A program made the position numbers and the translations under genes. This document shows, in pieces, positions 53,460-61,990 of a stretch of DNA of 64,000 bases. Numbering within the stretch: the first letter of the stretch is position 1; each line of letters begins with the position of its first letter. This DNA is from Spirosoma arboris (lineage in GTDB: Bacteria > Bacteroidota > Bacteroidia > Cytophagales > Spirosomataceae). The stretch lies in assembly GCF_009754945.1 (NCBI RefSeq), contig NZ_WPIN01000004.1:310001-374000 (forward strand), given 5' to 3'. The notes beneath the pieces were generated by a model. The model did not search any database. It was not told where the DNA came from and saw only the letters and a list, made by a program, of their open reading frames with translations.

Positions 53460-54806
53460 ATGAATACATCACGCCGACAATTTCTCCAGAACTCTACCCA
53501 GCTAGCGGCCGGAGCGGGTTTGACTACGTTGCTTCCGAACGAGGTGACAGCAGCTTCTCAATCGCGTTTGTTCTCCGCAGCCGATACCGTGTCGGTTGGC
53601 TTAATTGGCTGTAACAACATGGGGTGGGCCGATCTAACGTCGATGTTGAAGAATCCGGGTGTTCGCTGTATTGCGCTGTGTGACGTTGATCAGAATGTGC
53701 TCAACAAACGTGCGGCTGATCTGGCGAAACTGCCTTCAGTACAGGCATCTGGACAGAAAGCGACGCTCTATTCTGATTTTCGCAAGCTGCTGGAAAACAA
53801 AGACATCGATGCGGTAATCGTCGGCACGCCCGATCATTGGCACTGCCTGCCTACGGTGTATGCCTGTCAGGCAGGAAAAGACGTGTATGTCGAAAAACCA
53901 TTGGCCAATAGTATCGAAGAATGCGATTTGATGGTGGCGGCTGCACACAAATACAAACGTATTACACAGGTTGGGCAATGGCAGCGGAGTGGACCACATT
54001 GGAAAAACGCCATCGACTATGCACGTTCGGGGCAGATCGGCACGATTCGGACCGTGAAAACCTGGGCCTACATGCCTTACGGCAAAACGTTTCCAGTTGT
54101 AGCCAACGAACCCGTTCCGGCAGGAGTAGACTACGATATGTGGCTTGGCCCTGCGCCCAAGCGCCCATTTAATCGTAACCGATTTCATGGAACATTCCGC
54201 TATTTCTGGGATTATGCAGGAGGATTAATGACCGACTGGGGTGCCCATATGGTCGATATGGCCTTATGGGGCATGCAGGTAAGTACACCCAAATCGGTGG
54301 TATCTGTGGGCGGTCGATATGCTTTCCCAAATCAGGATGGCGAAACCCCCGACACCATGCAGGTACTTTACGATTATGGAAATTTTACCGTATCGTGGGA
54401 TCAGTCGATTGGTATTGGGCGCGGTCCCTACGATCGCGATCATGGTGTAGCATTTATTGGGAATCTGGGCACCGTAGTCATTGATCGGGGAAAATGGGAA
54501 GTTCTGCCCGAAGTTGATGCCGGAAAATACCTGACGTCCGCTATGCCGACGCAGTACGGTGATGGCAAAGATCTTGATCGGCACACATTGAATTTCGTTG
54601 AGTGCATCCGAAGTCGCCAGCAAACGAACTGCCCGGTCGATATAGGGCGCAACGTAGCAGTGAATGCCCAACTGGGAAATATGGCCCACCGTCTGGGCCA
54701 AAAGTTATTTTGGGACGATGCCAAAAGTGCCGTCACCAGCGATCCTAAGGCAAATGACTTAGTGAAAGCGCATTATAACAATACATGGAAATTGCCAACT
54801 GTTTAA
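53460..54806 (+). CDS. Tat-exported Gfo/Idh/MocA oxidoreductase (copy 2)
   Basis: The 448-residue protein has a Tat signal SRRQFLQNSTQLAAGAG (Arg5-Arg6), a Rossmann domain with GLIGCNNMGWADL near 48 and the motif VEKPLANSIEEC, and the second domain with DYAGGLMTDWGAHMVDMAL near 243, which is the usual catalytic lysine/histidine region of the family. It is closely related in layout to the copy at 33402 but shorter and without the low-complexity tail. It should oxidise or epimerise a sugar derivative in the periplasm. A Tat-exported Nif3-like gene follows 98 bp later. Confidence 0.9.
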   Translation: MNTSRRQFLQNSTQLAAGAGLTTLLPNEVTAASQSRLFSAADTVSVGLIGCNNMGWADLTSMLKNPGVRCIALCDVDQNVLNKRAADLAKLPSVQASGQKATLYSDFRKLLENKDIDAVIVGTPDHWHCLPTVYACQAGKDVYVEKPLANSIEECDLMVAAAHKYKRITQVGQWQRSGPHWKNAIDYARSGQIGTIRTVKTWAYMPYGKTFPVVANEPVPAGVDYDMWLGPAPKRPFNRNRFHGTFRYFWDYAGGLMTDWGAHMVDMALWGMQVSTPKSVVSVGGRYAFPNQDGETPDTMQVLYDYGNFTVSWDQSIGIGRGPYDRDHGVAFIGNLGTVVIDRGKWEVLPEVDAGKYLTSAMPTQYGDGKDLDRHTLNFVECIRSRQQTNCPVDIGRNVAVNAQLGNMAHRLGQKLFWDDAKSAVTSDPKANDLVKAHYNNTWKLPTV

Positions 54807-54904
54807 ACGTTAAATTGTACCTACAGGCTTCAGCTCGTATTTTAGGTTAATCCATGCACGGTAAACCCCGTGGGTATAGTTGCCAAACCTACCAGACTAA
54901 AAAC

Positions 54905-55813
54905 ATGCAAGACGCTTCCGGAAGACGAAAATTTGTTGGGACCCTAACCAAAGTGGTTGGCACATCGATGCTTATGAACACACCGGGCTTGATTCAGGCC
55001 GAACAACTTTGGACTAGCCAGGAATCAATTACGGTTGGCCAGGTGATGGATCTGATTCTTAAAACGATCCCCAATGCACCTTTCCCAAAGACGGTCGATA
55101 CGCTGAAATCGGGAAATGCATCCCAGAAAGTGACGGGCATTGTGTCGACGATGTTTGCTACGGTAGAAGTAATCGAAAAAACGATTGCTGCGGGTGCGAA
55201 CTTCATCATTGCCCACGAACCGACCTTTTATAACCATTTGGATGAGACTGATTGGCTACAAAACGACCCGGTATTTAAGCACAAACATGAATTATTGACG
55301 AAAAATGGGATTGCCCTCTGGCGGTTCCATGATTACTGGCATTCGCACCGCCCCGACGGAATTCAGACGGGAATGCTAACCACCTTAGGTTGGGAGAAAT
55401 TTACCGATCCTCAGGATGCTCATATCGTTACGCTGGCTGCAACTCCGTTGAGTCAGATCATTACGCATGTGAAAGGGAAACTAGGCATCAAACAAGTTCG
55501 CGTCGTTGGCGATACATCGCAGACCTGTCAGCGGGTTTTGCTCATGCCGGGTGCTGCGGGTGGCCGAAGTCAGATAACGGCTATTGAGAAAGTAAAACCA
55601 GACGTTATCTTTTGCGGAGAATCCAGTGAGTGGGAAACGCCTGAATACGTTCGGGACGCACGTCGGCAAGGGCAGAAGTTGTCTTTAGTCATCATGGGGC
55701 ACATCATGAGCGAAGCCGCAGGCATGGAATGGCTTGTCCCCTGGCTAAAACCGAAATTGCCAGGAATGAAGATTACTTACATTCCGTCCGGTAACCCATT
55801 TACGTACGAATGA
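54905..55813 (+). CDS. Tat-exported Nif3-like dinuclear metal protein
   Basis: The ATG at 54905 gives 302 residues that start with a twin-arginine-like signal SGRRKFVGTLTKVVGT (Arg7-Arg8 of this start). An ATG at 54854 would add 17 residues without signal character. The rest is a NIF3-family fold: IIAHEPTFYNH near 98 (His ligand), FHDYWHSHRP near 136 and MGHIMSEAAGMEWL near 263 (His and Glu ligands). NIF3 proteins are usually cytoplasmic hexamers with a dinuclear metal site; here export is predicted, so a periplasmic hydrolase role is possible. Located after a Tat Gfo/Idh/MocA gene. Confidence 0.82.
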   Translation: MQDASGRRKFVGTLTKVVGTSMLMNTPGLIQAEQLWTSQESITVGQVMDLILKTIPNAPFPKTVDTLKSGNASQKVTGIVSTMFATVEVIEKTIAAGANFIIAHEPTFYNHLDETDWLQNDPVFKHKHELLTKNGIALWRFHDYWHSHRPDGIQTGMLTTLGWEKFTDPQDAHIVTLAATPLSQIITHVKGKLGIKQVRVVGDTSQTCQRVLLMPGAAGGRSQITAIEKVKPDVIFCGESSEWETPEYVRDARRQGQKLSLVIMGHIMSEAAGMEWLVPWLKPKLPGMKITYIPSGNPFTYE

Positions 55814-55815
55814 GG

Positions 55816-55899
55816 TTTTCTGACAGGATTTACGGGATAAAACAGGATTTCTGATCTACCTAAAAAATCCTGTTTTATCCTGTAAATCCTGTCAGAAAA
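55816..55899. repeat. Inverted repeat, CTGACAGGATT type, 35-bp arms with one mismatch
   Basis: Arms 55816-55850 and 55865-55899, loop of 14 bp. It starts 2 bp after the Nif3-like stop. Outer arm TTTTCTGACAGGATT is shared with 48264-48347. The comM remnant ends 14 bp to its right. Confidence 0.92.
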
Positions 55900-55913
55900 A
55901 TAGATTATCCTGC

Positions 55914-56000
55914 CTAGTTTTCCCGATCCAGACTTCGATATTGGATGGCTTCGGCGAGATGTTCAATCTTGATTTCTTCGGAACCGGTTAAGTCGGCTTT
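55914..56000 (-). pseudogene. 3' remnant of comM/yifB (Mg-chelatase-like ATPase)
   Basis: On the minus strand 28 codons ending in TAG at 55914-55916 read KADLTGSEEIKIEHLAEA followed by IQYRSLDREN. This is the C-terminal end of ComM/YifB proteins (ADLxGSExI...H..EAIQYRSLDR). Upstream in frame only six unrelated codons precede a TAA at 56022-56024, and no other part of the gene is present. The remainder was therefore deleted or replaced by the cupin cluster, which begins at 56028. Confidence 0.85.
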
Positions 56001-56027
56001 AGTAAACCCCCACAATAGGGTTTAGAA

Positions 56028-56522
56028 TTATTTATTGACGTTATTATACTCCTGATCAGTTACAGGCTGCAACCAGGTTGTTCTTCCGTTTACTGTATTC
56101 GGCGTGATGGCGACCTGCATAAATCCGACCGTTGGAGAAGCGCCATGCCAATGTGGTAGGTTAGGAGGACATTTTACTGAATCACCTTTCTTTAGGATTT
56201 GGATGGGCTTTCCTCGTTCCTGATAGTAACCAATACCGCCCAGGGCCAGTAGCACTTGTCCGCCCGCATGACTATGCCAGTACGAGCGGGCACCTGGTTC
56301 GAAGGTGACATAGCCTACCGGAATATTGAAAGCGCTGTCTGGCTCGATTAACTGCTGCACCCAAACTGCGCCGGTAAAATTATTGGCCGGTGCACGCTTT
56401 CCTTTCGGGAAAATTGCACCCGAATTAGTCATTGCTTGTGGCTGAATCTGAGCGTTTGCCTGTAGGTTAACCAAAATGGTTAGAAAGGCCGTGAACGCTA
56501 CCGATATCGCTTGGTATTTCAT
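56028..56522 (-). CDS. Secreted cupin-domain protein
   Basis: The 164-residue protein has a signal peptide (cleavage near ANAQ) and a single cupin barrel with the metal-binding motifs SYWHSHAGGQVLLALGG (two His and Gln) and PPNLPHWHGASP (His). Small cupins of this type occur beside CMD proteins in accessory clusters and may be isomerases, dioxygenases or quinone-handling enzymes; the exact reaction is not evident. It lies 42 bp after a CMD gene on the same strand, so they form an operon. The gene ends 27 bp to the right of the comM remnant. Confidence 0.87.
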   Translation of the reverse strand: MKYQAISVAFTAFLTILVNLQANAQIQPQAMTNSGAIFPKGKRAPANNFTGAVWVQQLIEPDSAFNIPVGYVTFEPGARSYWHSHAGGQVLLALGGIGYYQERGKPIQILKKGDSVKCPPNLPHWHGASPTVGFMQVAITPNTVNGRTTWLQPVTDQEYNNVNK

Positions 56523-56564
56523 GAAGTTGATTGTTAATATTCCCTACTAGGCTAGTCTTTTCGG

Positions 56565-57290
56565 TTACCTCCGTGATGCCATAACCTGTGCTAAAACCGT
56601 CCGACCGCTGTCCGCTTCCGCTTGGCCAATGTTCGTCTCGATCAACGCCATAACTTGTTCAAGTTGAGTTCTAGTTAGACCCAGATGCAGGCAGATCCCC
56701 AGGTGCGATTGAAGCATCGGCTCCACACCGCCAATACTGCTCAGAACCGAAATAGTTGTCAGCTCCCGCTCAGTGAAGCTGAGTACATCCCGCTCAAAAA
56801 TATCAGCGAATAAGTGTTCTTTCAGGAAAACGTCGATTTCTGGACTGAAAGCTGAGTACCCGCGCTTTGGTCCGGTTTCTGGCTGTCCGGTTAGTTGTTC
56901 AAGGACTTTTTTGCCCCGTTCGTACTTAGGATCGTGGCTGGTAATCGGCGAAGCTTCTTTACCTACTTTGTCAGTAATTCCTTTTTTCTTTCGCTCGTCC
57001 AGCACCGACATTAACGTCTGTAGTCCACGTATACTTCTAGGGAAACCACAATACGCATACAGGTGAACCAACACTTCTTTGATCTCATTGACCGTTAGTC
57101 CCGCATCCAAACCGGTGTTCAGGGCTGGCTGAAGTTTTTGCAGTTCTCCTTTAGCAGTGAGTGCTGTAACAACAACAATACTTTGCTGCTTTGCCGATAA
57201 GTTAGTCGATTGATCGATCTGATTTTGTGCGTTGAGGTGGTTAAATGGGATAAACCAGCCGACTAGCAGACAAACGAAAAGAATACGCAT
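56565..57290 (-). CDS. Secreted carboxymuconolactone decarboxylase (CMD) family protein
   Basis: The ATG at 57290 (MRILFVCLLVGWFIPF) gives a signal peptide and 241 residues; the frame opens at a GTG (57326) but that adds nothing. Two CMD/AhpD-like domains follow: one with LNTGLDAGLTVNEIKEVL and YAYCGFPRSIRGLQTLM (single Cys rather than CxxC), the other with ELTTISVLSSIGGVEPML and SHLGICLHLGLTRTQ. AhpD-like proteins use a redox Cys pair, missing here, so a decarboxylase or structural role is more likely. The alpha/beta hydrolase gene upstream ends 35 bp away on the same strand. Confidence 0.85.
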   Translation of the reverse strand: MRILFVCLLVGWFIPFNHLNAQNQIDQSTNLSAKQQSIVVVTALTAKGELQKLQPALNTGLDAGLTVNEIKEVLVHLYAYCGFPRSIRGLQTLMSVLDERKKKGITDKVGKEASPITSHDPKYERGKKVLEQLTGQPETGPKRGYSAFSPEIDVFLKEHLFADIFERDVLSFTERELTTISVLSSIGGVEPMLQSHLGICLHLGLTRTQLEQVMALIETNIGQAEADSGRTVLAQVMASRR

Positions 57291-57325
57291 AGGTTGATTA
57301 GGAACGATTGATTGAGTGCTCAACA

Positions 57326-58372
57326 CTAAAGATTGGCCTGGTAAAAGCCCGCTAGCTTAGTGAGGGCCTGCGACACATATTCTGGCTTCCAGTAAGTCTG
57401 TATGTGGGTCGCTCCCTCAATGACAAACAGTTCCTTGTTTTTGGCATTGGTTGCTTTGGGAAAGGCTTCATCCGTCATGTATTTTGTATCGGCTTTGCTA
57501 CCAGCTATCATCAAGAGGGGCTGGTTGATTAGCTCCATATCCGTAGCGGCATCCCAGGTCATCAGGTCGAGCAGGCTGCTCATGGTATACAAAAACGTTG
57601 AATTGGGATGGGCATGGGTTCGATAATAATAGACGTACCCTTCGCGATAAAGATCGGTAGGGGTTTTGGCGATCTCTTCATCGGTGACGCTGGCCACACC
57701 AGCGTAAATTAGTTTACCGCCTGCCATTTCCTGGGCACGGGCATCTGACGCCTTTTTTAAACGCTCCTGAATCGTGTTTAGCTGGGAATTCTGAAACCCA
57801 TTCCGCCTTACTTCACCGGAATTGAACATGCTCAGGGTGGCGACGGCTTTAAACCGCTTGTCGGACTGGGCTGCTTTTAACGTATAACCTCCCCCACCGC
57901 AGATACCCAGAACACCTAATCGGTTCGTATCAACCCCGGCGTACCGGGTAATATAATCCGCCATGCCATGAATATCTTCAATTCGGTTGGCTGGTTTATC
58001 GGTGTGACGTGGCTCTCCGCCACTGGCTCCCTGATAGGCTGCATCGGCAGCAATGGTTATGTATCCACGCTCCGCTAAGTGCTGTGCATAGAGTCCGGCC
58101 GTTTGCTCTTTAATACCACCGTTTGGGTGAGCGACCACGACGGCTGGGTATTTTTTTGCAGAATCATAGTCTGCTGGTGTATAAACATTCGCAGCAATAT
58201 CAATCCCGTTCAGTTTATAAGTTACTGGATGAATGTTTACTTTCCCTTTTTCATTTTTGGTAATGGCCTCACCATAGACAAGCCCAAAAGGATTTGTGGG
58301 TTGGGACTGACCATAAGATACAATAGTCTTCATCACAACTATGAATACCAGTATTAATCTTATCTTTTTCAT
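57326..58372 (-). CDS. Secreted alpha/beta hydrolase (dienelactone hydrolase-like)
   Basis: The 348-residue protein has a signal peptide (cleavage near SYGQ) and an alpha/beta hydrolase fold with VVVAHPNGGIKEQTAGL (oxyanion segment), the elbow GICGGGGY (Cys where Ser is usual, as in dienelactone hydrolases) and Asp/His in ATDMELINQPLLMIAGSKAD and ATHIQTYWKP. It lies upstream of the CMD and cupin genes in the same direction, 3 genes in one operon. The operator-like element at 58447-58487 lies 74 bp upstream of this start, with a -7 box (58419-58426) between. Confidence 0.87.
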   Translation of the reverse strand: MKKIRLILVFIVVMKTIVSYGQSQPTNPFGLVYGEAITKNEKGKVNIHPVTYKLNGIDIAANVYTPADYDSAKKYPAVVVAHPNGGIKEQTAGLYAQHLAERGYITIAADAAYQGASGGEPRHTDKPANRIEDIHGMADYITRYAGVDTNRLGVLGICGGGGYTLKAAQSDKRFKAVATLSMFNSGEVRRNGFQNSQLNTIQERLKKASDARAQEMAGGKLIYAGVASVTDEEIAKTPTDLYREGYVYYYRTHAHPNSTFLYTMSSLLDLMTWDAATDMELINQPLLMIAGSKADTKYMTDEAFPKATNAKNKELFVIEGATHIQTYWKPEYVSQALTKLAGFYQANL

Positions 58373-58446
58373 AGACTACAGGTCAAGGTTACTGTTTTTG
58401 TTCACCTAGTATGTGATACAAATTTCGCCCTATGCTCGTAGTATGT

Positions 58447-58487
58447 TGGTAGACAGATTACGGATGTTACTACCATTATTACTTATT
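58447..58487. promoter_or_regulatory. 41-bp element, copy 1 (likely AraC-regulator site)
   Basis: It matches 63401-63441 at 35 of 41 positions, with exact blocks ACAGATTAC and TTACTACCATTATTACT. A degenerate -7 box (CAAATTTC, minus-strand GAAATTTG, 58419-58426) lies exactly 20 bp to the left, in the direction of the gene at 58372. TTACT occurs twice 12 bp apart inside it. It overlaps the last codons of the hydrolase gene that ends at 58479. Confidence 0.7.
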
Positions 58488-59558
58488 CAGGTTATTCTCC
58501 CGGAGGAAGTCCGAGAGCAGATCGGCAATCTGAAGATTGTTGAGGTCAGAAAAAGGGAAGTGCGTATTGCCCTTGATGCCTAGGTCAGGTAAATGAACCA
58601 CCTTCGCATGTCCGCCATGTTTGTTGATAGTAGCGGCCCAGATTTTTGCCATCTCCAATCCGGCCCGCCAATGGTCTTTGTTCCAGACCGTAGTTGGTTG
58701 ATCAGCAATGTTATCGCCGTAGTAAATGATGATAGGTATCCTGGTCAGTTTTTCAAAATCCGATAGCGGGATCTCAACGCCTTTCAACTCGCCAAAAAGG
58801 CTGGCCGATTGGATCGGTTTAGGCAATTCACCCGCAGGAAAAACGAAACTACTAAAAGGTTCATAGGCGATAACCGCCTTTACTTTCGGATTCTTGATCG
58901 CTGTAAACCAGCCTATCCCTCCTCCCTGAGAATGAGTGATCAGGATACCATCGCCAATGCGATCGAATAATTTCGAACAGGCATTAGAGACAATATTGGC
59001 GTCAAAAGCCCCCGTATTAGGTGTCATTTGCCTAAAAAACTGCTCCAGGGCAGCCGTATCTTTAGGAAACTGACTTCCGGGGAAATAATCAGGATAGTTG
59101 CCGATCCTGAATTGGGTAAACCAAAACTGTTCATCTGGTGTGGGAGTGATCGTTGTTGCTACCGTACTTTTTCCCGCTTCGCCCCGTCTTGGTTGATCCA
59201 GTAAATAAACCCCATAACCCCGCCTGAGGAAAATCGTCTGAAATCCTTCCCGCCCGTCCGGGGTTGACTCCCATGTTTTTTTGGACTCTCCAGCCCCGTG
59301 CAGGAAAACCAGCGGGTATTTATGAGCTTTCACCGGAATCTGGTAAAAAGCATAGGCGTGATCGCCATGAAGGGTTTGCCCTTGTGGTTTTAGGGCATTC
59401 GCCACCTCAAATTTTCCCGGTTCGGTGAGCGTTGTGCCACCAACCAGAAAACTGCCCTGTTCCTGAGTAACCAGAGGCTCCCGTTTTCCCTTCGGTTGCG
59501 CATTAGCCCCGAACGAAAGGAGACTGGCAATCAATAGCGTGGATACCTTACGAAACAT
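58479..59558 (-). CDS. Secreted alpha/beta hydrolase
   Basis: The 359-residue protein has a signal peptide (cleavage near ANAQ), the oxyanion motif PLVFLHGAGESKKTW near 83, the nucleophile elbow ITHSQGGG (Ser near 212), and Asp/His further on in PIIIYYGDNIADQPTT and THFPFSDLNN. This group of esterases is often annotated alpha/beta hydrolase without known substrate. It is the last gene of the leftward group 63351-58479. A long inverted repeat separates it from the flavodoxin gene upstream (193 bp), so expression from further upstream may be reduced. Its last codons lie in the 41-bp element that controls the next gene. Confidence 0.87.
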   Translation of the reverse strand: MFRKVSTLLIASLLSFGANAQPKGKREPLVTQEQGSFLVGGTTLTEPGKFEVANALKPQGQTLHGDHAYAFYQIPVKAHKYPLVFLHGAGESKKTWESTPDGREGFQTIFLRRGYGVYLLDQPRRGEAGKSTVATTITPTPDEQFWFTQFRIGNYPDYFPGSQFPKDTAALEQFFRQMTPNTGAFDANIVSNACSKLFDRIGDGILITHSQGGGIGWFTAIKNPKVKAVIAYEPFSSFVFPAGELPKPIQSASLFGELKGVEIPLSDFEKLTRIPIIIYYGDNIADQPTTVWNKDHWRAGLEMAKIWAATINKHGGHAKVVHLPDLGIKGNTHFPFSDLNNLQIADLLSDFLRENNLNK

Positions 59559-59601
59559 ATGCGTATGATCTGCTTTGGAAAGATTACTGGGTTGGGAGTA
59601 C

Positions 59602-59693
59602 TTTTTGTCATGCTGACGAAGGAAGCATCTTAAGTTTTTTGCAACTGTGAGTTAGGATACGTTAAGATGCTTCCTTCGTCAGCATGACAAAAA
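59602..59693. repeat. Inverted repeat, 32-bp perfect arms
   Basis: Arms 59602-59633 and 59662-59693 (TTTTTGTCATGCTGACGAAG start) are exact reverse complements around 28 bp. Its outer ends are T...A in the + direction, so no T-run follows the stem on either strand, unlike an intrinsic terminator. Confidence 0.92.
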
Positions 59694-59750
59694 ACGACTC
59701 ATTAATTAGTATTTTTTTAAAGTTCAGACGGCTCCAACGTCCAGGGTGAG

Positions 59751-60383
59751 CTATAATACCTTTAACTTCCGCAGCCAATTCTTCACTGCCGTTTCGGCTT
59801 CTGTGGCCTTTTCTCCCTGAATAACCAGCAACTGGCCATCTCGCTCCGATCCACCTCGCATCGTAAACCCTTCCAATACGTTGCTGGAAGGGCACAGCTC
59901 CTTTACTGTCTGAAACGTACTGCCGATACCATACCCGCCATTGGTATTAAACGGAATGACGGTTTTACCGCTGAGATTATACTGACGCAAAAAGCTTTTC
60001 ATGGGGGGAGGCAGTTGCATGCCCCAGGTAGGAAAGCCGACAAACACCAGATCGTACTGCTGGATGTTGTCGATCTTTGTTTTTAACGGCGGCAGATAAC
60101 CCGTTTCATTTTCCTTCGCAACCTGTTGAACCGTAGCCTGATAATTTTCAGGGTAAGGTTTCTCCAGTTCAAGCGCCACCAACGTTCCACCTACCTGCTT
60201 ATGAATCAGTTCGGCGATTGCTTTGGTGTTGTTGGTTCTCGACAAATAGACAATTAATACTTTCTGAGCGGCCGACGTCGAATCAGCTGTAAAATGAATA
60301 GCGTTCGTTTGGGAAGAGGAACACGCCCCAATCAACAGGAAAATTAAAAAGAGCAGATGCGTCGTCAACGTGAGTAGTTTCAT
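59751..60383 (-). CDS. Flavodoxin-family lipoprotein
   Basis: The 210-residue protein has a lipoprotein signal (lipobox LIGAC, Cys21), then a flavodoxin_4 fold: VLIVYLSRTNNTKAIAELI (phosphate loop), LVFVGFPTWGMQLPPPM and PFNTNGGYGIGST (FMN-binding loops). Envelope flavodoxins with lipid anchors occur in Bacteroidota next to aldo/keto reductases. It is probably a one- or two-electron carrier for a neighbouring enzyme. It follows the aldo/keto reductase gene by 15 bp, so they are co-transcribed. Confidence 0.88.
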   Translation of the reverse strand: MKLLTLTTHLLFLIFLLIGACSSSQTNAIHFTADSTSAAQKVLIVYLSRTNNTKAIAELIHKQVGGTLVALELEKPYPENYQATVQQVAKENETGYLPPLKTKIDNIQQYDLVFVGFPTWGMQLPPPMKSFLRQYNLSGKTVIPFNTNGGYGIGSTFQTVKELCPSSNVLEGFTMRGGSERDGQLLVIQGEKATEAETAVKNWLRKLKVL

Positions 60384-60398
60384 TTCACTTTTACCAGC

Positions 60399-61403
<1,005 letters not shown>

Positions 61404-61871
61404 TTAGTGCTTAATCACATGAGTATCCCGTACGCTGCTAAAGGTCAGGGCTAGTACTTTCCAGGCATTGCCTTCTTTTTTATAGACTTCCGTAACGGTA
61501 AACTCCACCTTGGCCTCACTGCCCCGAACCGTGGACTCCAGCGTAATGCGAGACCAGATGATGGCGGTATCGTCAAACAACTCAACTGCCGTATCGTGTA
61601 TATCAGCTTTTCGGTACCAGATGCTTCCGGTTTTAATGATGTCGAGTTCTTCGTCCTTTTTCCAGGTTCCACTCATATGGACAAACTTTGCCTTATCGTC
61701 GAAGAGCTGGGCCAGTTTATCGACATTTTTATCCGCCATCCATTGCCATTTTTGCTTAGAGAGATTAATGATTTCCTGCTCGGTAGCTGTACTGCTTGCT
61801 TTTGAGGCCTGAGCGAGAGAGGCTTGCATGCCCATTAATAAGAAAAACAGACCCAGAATTGATGCTTTCAT
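61404..61871 (-). CDS. Secreted NTF2-like protein (copy 1)
   Basis: The 155-residue protein has a signal peptide (cleavage near SLAQA) and a nuclear transport factor 2/SnoaL-type fold (DUF4440-like): INLSKQKWQWMADKNVDKL, AKFVHMSGTW and VTEVYKKEGNAWKVLALTF. Its paralogue at 61991 has the same length and over half of its residues, including KWQWM(A/S)DKNVDKLA. These folds often bind small hydrophobic ligands or act as cyclases or isomerases. No catalytic dyad is certain. It lies upstream of the aldo/keto reductase in the same operon. Confidence 0.83.
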   Translation of the reverse strand: MKASILGLFFLLMGMQASLAQASKASSTATEQEIINLSKQKWQWMADKNVDKLAQLFDDKAKFVHMSGTWKKDEELDIIKTGSIWYRKADIHDTAVELFDDTAIIWSRITLESTVRGSEAKVEFTVTEVYKKEGNAWKVLALTFSSVRDTHVIKH

Positions 61872-61990
61872 GCAATTATTGATTTTTAGTATTGAAGTGA
61901 TTCAAACTTTTTTGCCAAAGGAAATATGGTCGAAATGACAAAAAGCGATTCAGTTATATATCTTCGTAGAAGGCTTAAATAAGTCCATTA

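Noticed and set aside
59581..59593. AGATTACTGGGTT, a partial match to the 41-bp element
   Set aside because: 12 of 13 positions match copy 2, but the 17-bp block is missing and the distance to the start codon differs; probably chance.
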